Of a stretch of DNA of 64,000 nucleotides, positions 22,725 through 35,441 are shown piece by piece. The DNA lies in contig OX104127.1 in NCBI GenBank assembly GCA_944470555.2, positions 50,334,934 through 50,398,933 of the forward strand, read 5' to 3'. The position numbers were made by a program, and so were the translations under genes. This DNA is from Heterobilharzia americana (Eukaryota > Platyhelminthes > Trematoda > Strigeidida > Schistosomatidae). The notes below the pieces were generated by a model. That model was given only the letters and a program-made list of their open reading frames with translations, did not search any database and was not told where the DNA came from. The stretch's first letter is position 1; each line of letters opens with the position of its first letter.

Positions 22725-22845
22725 CGACTTCTCGTGGTTTCTCACTGCTGCTGTTTCTCATACTAGGGCGAAGTAGCTGTCCAATGCTCTCACGTTCCTA
22801 GTGTTTCTCCAGCTGATTGTAGACCATGATGAGTACTCAACTGAA
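22725..22845 (+). repeat. family A SINE, hammerhead and tail portion, left arm
   Basis: Shows ctcatactagggcgaagtagctgtccaatgctc in pieces, then gtttctccagctgattg and catgatgagtac. The cleavage side GCTGTC is kept, but the 5' core is mutated (CTGAAGA lost) and GAAAC reads GAAGT, so the ribozyme is inactive. The right-arm twin is 31724-31844 (minus). Confidence 0.6.
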
Positions 22846-23914
22846 ATCAACAGATGGATCACCACACACCCTAAAAATGAAATGTACACTTAAAAACATC
22901 TCAGTAATTCTTTATGTTTTGTGGTTCCTAGGACTTTTCAACAACGTGTATCTTCCAGATCGAGAAGACTAAATTCTATCGACACTCAAGGCTATACAAC
23001 ATGAAAATGTTTTTTCTGCAATGGAAACCTTCCTGTGAATCGCCTGCACCCAACTTAAATCCATTAAAGTGCCTAGGAATCGGAAGTCTTCTATTTTGTT
23101 GGCCATGCTACAAAAATGACCAATGGAATTCAGCCAGCAGTCACGAATGAACAAAATGTAATTGGTTACCCTTCAATGATCAATTAGTGTGTCTAATCCA
23201 GTTCTATCAGAGATCAGCGGCAGTCCAAGTAACTTCTTTGACTGCAGCACTAAGCGACACGGGTTAGAATCGAGGTTGCGAATACGCCATAATGCTTACT
23301 TTTTTCTTAAAAATCATTTGTAACTCATACTTCACACATTTAACTCTATTGATTAACTCGAATGATACAATGAAGTCAAAACTTGTAGAATAACATTGAC
23401 CAACGTTATTTCATTCGTGTTTTTTCGCTAACTGGTAAAAATTTACCATGTACTGTTAAAGAACTTCACTTTACATATGAATTCGAAGGATATGTTAGTT
23501 AATCTTTTGGAAAAAATGTCAAAAATAACAACATAGGAATGCTAGAAGAAATTCGAATGATGAAGCTCACATACTGAACATACTTCAACTTTTCACATTT
23601 GTTACCCACTTTATCACGTTTTATGTTTGCGTATCTTGCTCCGATATCTAACTATACCTCACAGTGTCATATCACTTAGCCTAGCAGTCAAATTATAAAC
23701 TTATTCGAAAGACTTTGATCGGTGCTTGACACTTACAATTTGATAGCTGGTCAGGTTGTCATCCGGGAACAGATTTGTGCAAAGATAATACCATCAGTAC
23801 TTTACACTTAATAATTCATTTGATTTTTACCACTACCATACTAGATCACATTAGTTTTCGTGATAGACCAAAACTTGAATTAAGACTCGAGATTCACTCA
23901 GAAACCTTGTATGC

Positions 23915-24060
23915 ATTCGTGCAGTAGGCAGTGAACCAAACCTATTTTGTGATTGCAGTGATACCACCTGACTGCTGAAACCTCGGTAGATGGAGCGGTG
24001 TTCGAATTCCTGAGCAGTTGGTTGAAGGTTGACTCCCTAAGCCAATCAGCCACCGTCTAA
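23915..24060 (-). repeat. tRNA-derived SINE (family D), left arm
   Basis: Similar along its length to 2270-2445: plus-strand phrases gcagtaggcagtgaaccaaacc and acctcggtagatggagcggtg are shared. The B box is weakened. The twin in the right arm lies at 30509-30654 (plus). Confidence 0.6.
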
Positions 24061-24394
24061 GACCATCAATAAACTAATCTACATACTCTTGATCTCATGT
24101 TATTTCACTGCTGTAAAATAAAGTTGTTATTTACTTTATCTTGACCGTTTCCTATTGACATAAATAACTGAAATTGATATATGTATATAAGACAATTGTA
24201 CAGTAAATATAAAAATATATCAAGCAGCCAACGTTAATTAACCAGACTGTTACAGTGACTGACTTCCATTTGTACCAGTACCTCTTATCGAACATGGTGG
24301 AAATGTTGATGTTTGAGAACCTTGAGAAGGAACAAGATACAGATTATTTTGCAAACATCAGTCCACAGTCATTTGAAATTTGGCCCTAATTCTC

Positions 24395-24525
<131 letters not shown>

Positions 24526-24819
24526 TGAGATAATTAAAGTGATATAGACACATGAATAGACAGAAGAACGGTCTGTGGCAAGATGCTTAAGGTGGTGTGT
24601 GTGAGTACTGGTTAATGAATTGCGTGACATGAAATTCAAGAAGACTAGAAATAATACTATATGGAGCAAGTAGCAGAGGTGAAGAGTGGTCTATTGCCTA
24701 TCACCCTGGTATTTACAATAATAGTGAGAGCTGAAACTAGTCAATAAAACAAGCTCAAGCAGCTTCATTAGTAAAAATAATCAATATTGAACAGCTTTCT
24801 AGTTAATAGTAAGAATGGA

Positions 24820-24965
24820 TAACGGATAGCAGTGGAATCCAGCAAGTGCATTTCATCTTATCTGGACTCATCAGCTGAAAGCACCTGCATGCCGGTGAGT
24901 ATGTTACTTCCACTAAAACTCGAACCCATTTTGTTATTTAGAATGCAAGATATAGCCGTGGTTGA
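24820..24965 (-). repeat. SMalpha-like hammerhead repeat, partial
   Basis: Minus-strand layout: B-box-like gggttcgag, then atgcaggtgctttcag, CTGATGA (24868-24874) and GAAA, both intact, and ctggattccactgctatcc. The cleavage triplet is TTG instead of GTC and stem II (GTCC/AGAT) barely pairs, so cleavage is not expected. The A box is missing. Confidence 0.65.
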
Positions 24966-26639
24966 CAGGTTGGGGTAACTGTATGTAGATGATGACTGAA
25001 GTTTTCAAAGAAGTCAAGCTGCGATTCATACTACGAAGCATCCATCAGGCCTAAGCAGCTGTTCCACTAGTTGAGTAGGAAGGCTAAAATCATTACCATT
25101 CAACAGTTTGGCTTAATTTACTGAGTATACTGAGCACATATCATCAAGACTATGTTGGATAATTTGAGTAGCAATTTATTAGTCACGTGAAACAAAGCCC
25201 TGTAATTTGAATTAAAAAGATGTTGATCAGCGGAAAAGTGGACACCTTTTGTAACTTCTCACCATAAATGTATAGTTCAGTTGTTGTTTAAATATACCTT
25301 GAAAAATGCTAACCAGGGTCAAAGGTTAACGTTAGTTAGCAACAAAATATACTGAACTGGGAATTATAAGGTAAGAAATAGGATAATATAGCAGATTGTA
25401 AGCTAAGAACATAGAGACAAAGAATAGCGAATCGAGCTCAGAAGTGCTTATTTCATTTTCTATTAAGATGGGGTAGGGGGAACAAGAATATTATACAGAA
25501 TAAAGAAGAGGAAGATTTTATTCAATGAAGTCAACCTGTAAAAAAGAAAATGAAGATAGACTGAAGAGGAAATTATTGACGAAATTCATAATCCAGAAAA
25601 CTAAGGCCATGGTAGCAAATGGGACTAAACAAAATGCTTATGTACACAAAGTTGAGGATTCTCCTTGTAAATAGCCAGAGTTTCTGGTGTACTTAGAAGA
25701 CTTACTCGAGATCCCTTTGATTGACTGGGTTTCATCATATATATCCCATTGAATGAGTTATATGGAGATGCTGATTCATCTAACCAAAACATATTTTCCA
25801 AAATAAAGCTGTTTATCGTTTTGTATTCTATTTTAAATAACTATGCTGGTAAATGTTCGTCAACCACCCCTGACAATTTCTTACTGCCATAGACTTTATA
25901 CTCAGCTCCATAGGAGCAAGTAAATTTATATACACACATGGGTGTTGCCAACAATGGGAACTTATTTTTGCTAGTTGCTGTTTAGTCGGTTTCTCTGTTA
26001 GGCTCGATTTGTTTTTGAGTAAAATCTAGCCTGTTACTCAACAGAATTAAAACTAAATAAGTGCATACCTTTATTAATGTACAAGCCAGTAGTGGGGCAA
26101 AATGTGAGAAACGCTTAGCGCCTGACACCCAAAGACCAGTTCAAAGAGAAACGTTGTGATAACCCAAATGCGGTTGACTGTAACTTTCTTGTGACCTGCA
26201 TTTCCTTCCCATTTCATTCATCATTCTCGAAATACAGGATCCCAATTACAAAAGTTATCAAAAGATCTATGTAAAGTATAAATAAAATTCAAGGAACCAA
26301 AATATTTGTTTCTGTAAAATCATTTCAGAGCATACTGTTGCACAGCTCCCACTATTTACGATATATTATAGAAGAGTTTCTTCCCAACTTTATGCATTCC
26401 ATTTCCTACTAATATTCATATAATCTAGTTCTCTTTACTTGTCTGTTTGAATCATATTCGTGACGTCAGGATGTTGTGTATAGAATGTCATATCTATTTC
26501 AACATAAATGCAAATACTGGTGAAAATTTGAGTACAGATATAAGACATTGATGTTTTGGATTCCTGCAGATATTACGTCTCGAATTGCTGATTTGCTGCT
26601 TACTTCAAGTAAGGTAAAAAAAAGTTGAGAATCTTTTAC

Positions 26640-26830
26640 AAGTTGATAACCATCGTGAACCGACATCAACTGGAAAATCATTGGGAACCTGAGAGTACTG
26701 GACAGCTGTCTCGACCTAATATATAGTTCGCCAACAGTAGGTAGTTATGACCTCGCCAAGGATAGAACCCAGTACCTTTAGATGCCGCGACCAGCACGTT
26801 ACCACTGAGTCACTCGGAATCTTTGTGAGT
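26640..26830 (-). repeat. tRNA-derived hammerhead SINE (family A), full length
   Basis: On the minus strand the head is tgactcagtggtaacg (A box) and gggttctatcc (B box). Then comes a hammerhead region with the cleavage side cagctgtccagtactc preserved but the 5' core lost and GAAAC changed to GAGAC. The tail is ttccagttgatgtcggttcacgatgg (continuous in the sequence). Inactive ribozyme, good SINE structure. Confidence 0.7.
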
Positions 26831-28529
26831 GTTCAGAAGACATTAAGCAGGCACAATATGTTGAAAACAGGTAATGTACTCATAAAATACATTTTAACCA
26901 TCAGATCACGTACATGCATGCCATAAACATCTATGTGCTTTGTTAACCTCGACATAAATTTACACAAAGTGTTGGTCAAGTGAACGAAGTAGTGTTCCAC
27001 AAATTAATACCACTCGATAGATAAATTGAATATTTTAATCTAATCAGGGATGTAGTCAACTGTAAAATATCATTTGGGCATTGTTCTGAAAAGATGAAGA
27101 AAAAGGAATTTCCTGGTTTCTTGCAAAGTCTTCGAACCCCTTCATTCACGACTGAATGGTAAGCAGTAGTTGTCACCCTTTGAGTGGTAAAAACAGTTCT
27201 CAGCGTTAATTACTTCATTAGGCAATCATCCCTTAGACATGTACTGAAGTTGGGAATGCATCAACCATTTAACTATCATGATGGCTGAACTGCTAACAAT
27301 TAATTTTCCGAGGTTGACCAGTGATCATTCCGTCAGCACTTTATTAGAGGTCAAACTGTAATTCATGCTAGCTTATAGAGGTTCACATCTCGAAAAGTTA
27401 CCAAATATACGAACTTCACCTCTTTTAAATTTGATTAAAAATGTCAACTTTGTGAAATAAGTTGTATCATATGAGAAAGTCCTCTTCATCAATCATTTTC
27501 TTGCCAATCAAAGAAAGGAGGTTAATCGGATGTGTACTCTGTTACGATGCTGCTCCACACTTACTTATTCTTTACTCAATTCAGATATCATCACAGTTAA
27601 CGAAAATGGTGCACGAAATGCGCGAACTCCATAACTGGAATATCAGACGGGATATGTCTAAGTTCTCTGGACACAATATCACAGCTCTTGCCTTATGACC
27701 TGTAGGTGTTATGAAGTGGAAGACCATACTCTTATAATATGAGGTTAGATTAGCGAGTAAACGGAAATATTCTACTGTCAGAATGCACTGTCTGTTGGAT
27801 AAGAAACAGACTGTAGATTTTGACAACGAAAGATTCGTAATCTTACACTTAACTGTGATTTTGTTTTTACGCTGTATGAACCTAAGGCGTGATGATAACT
27901 ATAGCAGTTTCGACAAAACTTTTCGAACAGCCTGATCACACAACTACTTGGGAAAGCATTTTTCATGAGGAATGAAAATTTTATGGGGTTACATACATAA
28001 ATTAAAATAAGGCAAGATATCTGACAAGAAAAAATGAATGATAAAATAGGAACAATATTTTCACAACAGACTTTATTAAAATACGGTGAAGATTACAGGG
28101 AGAGAAGGCTCAAGGTAAGGTCAGTTTGTTTTTTGAATACACTTAAGGGATGTGAACCTTCGTATACTTAAGACCTTCAGTTTAGCGGTATAAAGACTGT
28201 TTTGGGTTCAAACCGATGACCTGGTTTTATGAGGTGTTTTCCTATACACAGTGATGTTTGTTTCCTCTCTGTATTTATCAAAGTATTGGAGAACAGTTTT
28301 TCCATCAGACTTCTAAGGATAGACTCTCCAGCCTCGATATCATAGTTCGATTACCTCTCCCAGTGTGTGTTAGTACATAGATGTAAGTCGGTATGTATAC
28401 ACAACAAAATGTAATGAAATCATTTCTGAAAGAATTGGTCACCGGCGAATAATTGATTTCACTATCAGTCCCGAATGCCCAATACTGATCAAATCATCAA
28501 TGGAACAAAAATTTCCTCAAAGTTGATTA

Positions 28530-28610
28530 CACACCTTGCTGACAATTCCTAACAAGTACGAAACATAAATCGAGGAAGGTTTCCTACCAATTGGCTCTAA
28601 CGTTGTAACA
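28530..28610 (-). repeat. short dispersed repeat (family E)
   Basis: On the minus strand the phrases ccaattggtaggaaaccttc and gtcagcaaggtgtg align with 47560-47640 and, less well, with the inverted repeat copies at 20385-20455 and 34114-34184. Confidence 0.45.
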
Positions 28611-29764
28611 CCGTAATCATTACTCCTATGATGAGGTTCTCTATAGTTGTTTGAATGTTTAGTCGTACACGCATAGTCTGACATCTGAACACTAGAATAA
28701 TTTTTCCAAAAGATTCACTAACCGTCTGTGCTACGTTCATTAGTCTTGATTAACCTTTAATATGATCTATTCATGAACTTAGCGTGAACAAACGATCAAC
28801 AGAGGATGGAAGAAAAGTCATGATACTTCAGAGCCTCAAATGTCATCACAAGCTATGAATAAAATGGGTTGTTTCCCACTAATTGTATATCCACGATGCA
28901 GCCAGTACACTGAAGAGCTTTCCTAATAAATTTTCACTTGTTACGGTTAGCACAGACATTCTGTTTGGACAAGAACGGTCCAGTATAGATATATAAATAC
29001 AGAGTGTTCCTTAACCAGCCCAAGGGATACAAATTTGTTACCCATCCATACAAGAAACTATCAAAACCAAATCGCTCAGAATCTGCTTAATAATTCTCTA
29101 AAATGATTCTCCCAGATTATACTTAGTAAAATACTATTTTATAAAATAAAGCTTCACCAGAGAAATACGTTTGTGTCTTTCATCTATAGCTGCGTTAACG
29201 GGATAGGCCAAGATATATTGATTAGTGCGTATCAAAACAGTCCTTAAAAGCTTTTATTTGCAATTATACCATCAAAAAGTCGCAAATAAATAACATACAA
29301 TCTGCGATCCAATACAGCCAGCTCATTGTAGAATATTTCATCATCCGAGAATGCGTTTCCGCTTTATACTTTCTTGTTTACCACGCCGGTCTTCCCCAGA
29401 TAGTATGTTAACTGTTCTATGTCAATCCTTAGGGTTTTTAGCACTGTCACAATCCCATCATGGTATTAAAATATCAACATAAGATACTGATACAAGACGC
29501 TCTGAAAAAGAATTCCACCGCCTAATAAACATTTAACTGTGGCCATAGTGCATATTATCGTAGACAGTTTGACAAATGAGTAGTACTCAATATACTACAC
29601 CTATTATCGGAGTTCACTGAGATGTCTAGTCTGCTTCCATGGTGGACACATTGCAAAATAATTCATTGAATACGGTCAGCACTCACGATAACACAAAATG
29701 AAGTTGGTTACTCCTTGGTGACCAATCAGATTATCTAATCCAGTTATAAAAAAGATCAATCATA

Positions 29765-30060
29765 CACCGTGTAGCTGAGTCGTGAAGTCGCTGACTGAAA
29801 TCTTAGGGGACATAGCTTCGAATCCCTCAGGAGACAACATTCCCTTTCAAATGGCAGAAAAGTCTTGACGACGACTGCCAACAAGGTCCAGGGGTTTCCG
29901 TAGGTCACTTCAATCAACTGACATCTATCTCACTACATCACGACAGTTAGCCATCTAGCTTTATGGGGACATCACAAAACGACCGACAGAGAGCGAGCGA
30001 TCAGCACTCAGAGCTAGATAACATGAGGTTGATTCCTCTTCAGCGATAAACCAATGCTTA
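29765..30060 (+). repeat. SINE-like repeat (family F)
   Basis: A tRNA-like head with gtagctgagtcgtgaag and a B-box-like agcttcgaatccc is followed by ggcagaaaagtc, aggggtttccgtagg, caactgacatctatc and agataacatgaggttgattc. The same order of body phrases recurs, diverged, at 54330-54620. Not a tRNA gene. Confidence 0.55.
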
Positions 30061-30082
30061 CTAAAGCTCATAAAATTTATTT

Positions 30083-30086
<4 letters not shown>

Positions 30087-30158
<72 letters not shown>

Positions 30159-30172
30159 ATATATATATATAT
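30087..30172. repeat. compound microsatellite at the inner end of the right arm
   Basis: (TA)n 30087-30122, (GA)n 30123-30154, (AT)n 30155-30172. Its reverse complement matches the first three blocks of the left tract, with different block lengths (AT 18 versus 36, CT 32 versus 30). Confidence 0.9.
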
Positions 30173-30508
30173 CTGAGAATTAGGGCCAAATTTCAAATGA
30201 CTGTGGACTGATGTTTGCAAAATAATCTGTATCTTGTTCCTTCTCAAGGTTCTCAAACATCAACATTTCCACCATGTTCGATAAGAGGTACTGGTACAAA
30301 TGGAAGTCAGTCACTGTAACAGTCTGGTTAATTAACGTTGGCTGCTTGATATATTTTTATATTTACTGTACAATTGTCTTATATACATATATCAATTTCA
30401 GTTATTTATGTCAATAGGAAACGGTCAAGATAAAGTAAATAACAACTTTATTTTACAGCAGTGAAATAACATGAGATCAAGAGTATGTAGATTAGTTTAT
30501 TGATGGTC

Positions 30509-30654
30509 TTAGACGGTGGCTGATTGGCTTAGGGAGTCAACCTTCAACCAACTGCTCAGGAATTCGAACACCGCTCCATCTACCGAGGTTTCAGCAGTCA
30601 GGTGGTATCACTGCAATCACAAAATAGGTTTGGTTCACTGCCTACTGCACGAAT
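30509..30654 (+). repeat. tRNA-derived SINE (family D), right arm
   Basis: Exact inverted counterpart of 23915-24060; see that entry for the shared phrases. Confidence 0.6.
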
Positions 30655-31723
30655 GCATACAAGGTTTCTGAGTGAATCTCGAGTCTTAATTCAAGTTTTG
30701 GTCTATCACGAAAACTAATGTGATCTAGTATGGTAGTGGTAAAAATCAAATGAATTATTAAGTGTAAAGTACTGATGGTATTATCTTTGCACAAATCTGT
30801 TCCCGGATGACAACCTGACCAGCTATCAAATTGTAAGTGTCAAGCACCGATCAAAGTCTTTCGAATAAGTTTATAATTTGACTGCTAGGCTAAGTGATAT
30901 GACACTGTGAGGTATAGTTAGATATCGGAGCAAGATACGCAAACATAAAACGTGATAAAGTGGGTAACAAATGTGAAAAGTTGAAGTATGTTCAGTATGT
31001 GAGCTTCATCATTCGAATTTCTTCTAGCATTCCTATGTTGTTATTTTTGACATTTTTTCCAAAAGATTAACTAACATATCCTTCGAATTCATATGTAAAG
31101 TGAAGTTCTTTAACAGTACATGGTAAATTTTTACCAGTTAGCGAAAAAACACGAATGAAATAACGTTGGTCAATGTTATTCTACAAGTTTTGACTTCATT
31201 GTATCATTCGAGTTAATCAATAGAGTTAAATGTGTGAAGTATGAGTTACAAATGATTTTTAAGAAAAAAGTAAGCATTATGGCGTATTCGCAACCTCGAT
31301 TCTAACCCGTGTCGCTTAGTGCTGCAGTCAAAGAAGTTACTTGGACTGCCGCTGATCTCTGATAGAACTGGATTAGACACACTAATTGATCATTGAAGGG
31401 TAACCAATTACATTTTGTTCATTCGTGACTGCTGGCTGAATTCCATTGGTCATTTTTGTAGCATGGCCAACAAAATAGAAGACTTCCGATTCCTAGGCAC
31501 TTTAATGGATTTAAGTTGGGTGCAGGCGATTCACAGGAAGGTTTCCATTGCAGAAAAAACATTTTCATGTTGTATAGCCTTGAGTGTCGATAGAATTTAG
31601 TCTTCTCGATCTGGAAGATACACGTTGTTGAAAAGTCCTAGGAACCACAAAACATAAAGAATTACTGAGATGTTTTTAAGTGTACATTTCATTTTTAGGG
31701 TGTGTGGTGATCCATCTGTTGAT

Positions 31724-31844
31724 TTCAGTTGAGTACTCATCATGGTCTACAATCAGCTGGAGAAACACTAGGAACGTGAGAGCATTGGACAGCTACTTCG
31801 CCCTAGTATGAGAAACAGCAGCAGTGAGAAACCACGAGAAGTCG
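31724..31844 (-). repeat. family A SINE, hammerhead and tail portion, right arm
   Basis: Inverted twin of 22725-22845, with the same mutated hammerhead core. Confidence 0.6.
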
Positions 31845-31943
31845 TGACCGGCGGGGTCAACCAAGTCGAATTTGAAAACAGTTACTCAAAAAACATCATT
31901 GGATGGAGGTTTCTCAGTAACATGAACTGAAAAAAGTAGAAAA

Positions 31944-32029
31944 AGTGAACCAATTGGTATCAACATAGCGGCTCAGTGGTAAGAAGCTGACTGCGCAACG
32001 TAAATGTTCTGGGTTCGATTCCTAGTGAT
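31944..32029 (+). repeat. tRNA-like SINE head, right arm
   Basis: Inverted twin of 22540-22625. Plus strand A box gcggctcagtggtaag and B box gggttcgattcctag are readable directly. Confidence 0.65.
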
Positions 32030-34113
32030 TTCAGTTTATGGTCAATAACAATCTGACATCAAGCGTATACTTGTTTATTTACAGTGACATTTCACACTCC
32101 TGTCAACAACAAACTCACAACATACACACACACACAAACAGTAAAATTAAAGTGGCTGACAACTGAATAACTGAAGATCAATCACCTAGCATAATCAATC
32201 AAAGTTAACTGCTTCATGTTGAAATCAAACGATCGGTGTAATCAACTTTCAATCCTAAAAACAAGTAAATCCCCTTCATCAAAATCCTTCAATTAGACCA
32301 AAATACTAAACCATTTCAATACACGAGTAACTTCAAACGATATTCATCCATTAGCCACAATATACTAGATGTGAACAATGAGTCAGACTCACATTTGAAT
32401 TATTCAATAGCAACGCCTGATAATTAACTAATCATCACCTCAATAGAAGCAAATTCCATCCAAATATCAATGCATAACTTGATACACTTCCATACGAGTG
32501 ATTCATATTTCACATATTCAACCATTTACTACACCCAGGTAAGTATATGTGATCATTCATCCTTTTCAATGAAAGATCACCATCAGCGCTGTCAATGGCT
32601 ACTTCGTGTAGCTTACTGATTCAAACAAATAAGTAGGCAAGTAACAATCTTACACTGAATCACTATTCAAACAAAACTCAACTTTTCTCCATTCCATTCA
32701 ACCATGACTAGTCTGTTTCGAAACTCCTGTGCAAGTGGAGGACAACCTCCGTTCCATGATTCAATCATCAAACAGACAGATTCTCAGCAGTTACAAATGA
32801 CATTTGCAATAATCTCACTTCAAAGTTAACAGTCTGAATGAATAGTCATGAATGCGTAGTGGAGAAGTGATGATAGAGTTGTGGACTGTTGTCTCCATAA
32901 GGAAATGGTTATGAATGGGAACCTTATATTCACTTCATATTCAGTCAGTATTCAGATAGACTTCACGAAGTGCTATCCATATGTGTTCATCTTGTAGACT
33001 TGATGACGTTATGTTACCTCACAGATATAAATATTGAATCCATTGGTATAACTCTCCCATGATATGTCACATCTTCGAAGATATTATTGTGAAGTGAAAG
33101 TGTTTGCCAAAGTGTTTAGATGAAGAATTTCACTCCAATCTTCGTCGCACCTCCCAGTTCCAGAGAAGATGTCATCAGTTTGGATGTTGTGGTCTGTTGA
33201 TTCGAGGGATCGATCCCCTCACCGAGCATGAGACATATTTGGCAGCACAACTAGATAAAAGCGAACACTGCTGTCAGGACACTCTGTCCACCATCCACCT
33301 CAAATCTGATCAAGGAATCTCTCTCTCACTCTCTCCCTCTCTCTGAAACATGAGGCTTCAGCTTATCCACATTCGCCGGGTTGTTATCTCGTTCATCGTA
33401 CCCCTCCTTCCACCGTGGATAGACTAGCATGGGAAATGTCTCACTGATTGGAGAGTGTTGTAGCACACCTCTTGTAATGAAACGGATTCTCCTCAGGCTG
33501 CCTTAGAAACAGGCTTTGGCTGCTGAGAACGAACGATAATGCTGTCGTGAACAGAATACTAGCAACCATTTTCAAGGCTGACTACACCACACCACGTAAG
33601 ACTGCTTCAACATACAGCCGTTACCACCGAAATAAGGAATTTGAATTCCTTCCATTTAGACTTGAGTGCTCTCAGCTCATTGAGTACAATCCTTGCTTTG
33701 GGGATCCAGACCACTGATCTCCCCAACCCCTATAACCCCTAAGTCAACTATGATTGGGATCCATTGGGGGCACGTGGAGGCCTAATGTCGTCACGTGAGT
33801 ACGGTCTACCAGTACTCAGTGGTGCACATATCATCTCTGGCTTTCCTGGTCAGCAGCTCGAACAACTACATCAATTGACCGTAGCGTGTTGGACTTCTTC
33901 ACACTGACGCCCTGCCACGTGACTAAAATTGTTAACTTAGGTGTCTAGATAAAAGATGGATGACAGCAATGTCTTGTCACCGAATGGTGACCCATATGTC
34001 GGTCATGTAAGTAGTGTTGTTACAGATCTTTAGAAAAGGTCATAATGTCGCTGCTGGGTGGAGTAATGTGACATGTCGGTGCACTAAATTCCATTCTAAA
34101 TGTAAGTAGCCTT

Positions 34114-34184
34114 TTTTTGTTAGTTGATGTGAGTCAATCGGCAGGAAACGCTGTTCGATCTGTATTTCTGGTTTGTCAGCATTT
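34114..34184 (+). repeat. short dispersed repeat (family E), right arm
   Basis: Inverted twin of 20385-20455. Confidence 0.45.
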
Positions 34185-34413
34185 GACAGTTAGGCGTTTC
34201 TACAACGATGAAGAAACTGATGTTCCTGCGATGTTCCAAATCCACATTGCAGCGTACTCAAGTCACAGACAGGCAGGCAGCAATTAAGATCACGATTGAC
34301 TCTTTACGAGACTTTGTTATTTACATGACTTATCCACCAGTGGTGGGTAGCCAATGTAGCTATCTATCCTTTTTTGCTGATATGAAGTGACGTTTGTAAT
34401 CCCGTCCTAATTA

Positions 34414-34544
34414 TGATCGTCCTTGGCCTGAATGGCTCAGCGGTCATATCTCTGACGTCAGAACTGAAGGACATAGGTTCTAATCACCGTGACTGCAGGT
34501 ATGCCACCGTGATGAGTTCGAACAAGTACGCAAACTGGATCTAG
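34414..34544 (+). repeat. tRNA-like SINE remnant, right arm
   Basis: Inverted twin of 20025-20155; the A-box word tggctcagcgg is at about 34432-34442. Confidence 0.55.
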
Positions 34545-35441
34545 CAGGGTTATTAGCAGTTTGGCTTCCATCATCTTATTTCAAAACATGGCGTATCACT
34601 GTAACGCGACAGTCCACTTAGTCGTCACGTTGAAGGATTTCATTGACAGCCTTCGATAAGAAGCATGCACTGAAAGCCAGACACGTAGGCTACTCCGTGT
34701 GAGAAGACTTTAAGCTGGAAGTATTCCTTTGCGTCAGTTTTGTACTGACTGGCTTTTATCGCAATCTGAAATCCTCAATCTTGATGAAATTTGATATTTT
34801 TACCGAGGTATTTAAATTTCTATCATATGGTATTCAATTAAAAAGGCTTCTCACTAAGCTACTGAGACTATTACCAAGTTCCCACATAACTGTAGAGGAT
34901 ATGAAACTGATTATTTGATAGCGAACATTACGGTTATTTACAACACCAAATTATCTTTTCCGTGGTAATCTTTTGAACTCATTTATATATACCTGTCCTA
35001 CAAGCGGTTGATCGTGACCTGAATAGCTCTAACGTTAGTTTCATACCTGTTATTGCTGCTTAGGGAGGTTTGCCTTCAGATCACTTTTATTAATATAAAA
35101 TCACTTACTTATCGACAATGTTGCATACCCGATCGTTAGATTCAAATCAGATGTTAGAATTCATCAACCAATCTGTTGTCATTCTATTTTTGATCTGTCC
35201 ATGTGATCTAGTCTTGCACTGGATCAATAGTGACTTGAATAACTCATTGGTAAAGATTCTGATATCAGAGCTGTATGACGCACGTTTATATCTTGTATGA
35301 CAAATGGGTTTCATTCATGTTGAGAATACACCTTTCTACTGAGCTGTAACATGTTTGTTCGGAAGACATTATAAGTTCACTCTGTTGGATTAATATCAAA
35401 CACTAATGTTCACAATTCTTGTAAACGATGACAATAACTGA

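Larger units (their letters stand above)
30087..35441 (-). repeat. right arm of the large inverted repeat
   Basis: Reverse complement of 19128-24493, constant coordinate sum 54569. The outer junction is abrupt: from 35442 the sequence (aagaaaattc) has no relation to the left flank (ending cataac), and I find no target-site duplication at the two outer ends. The arm carries twins of the SINE fragments listed for the left arm. No protein family was recognised in the 60-80 codon frames, although they are identical between arms. Confidence 0.95.
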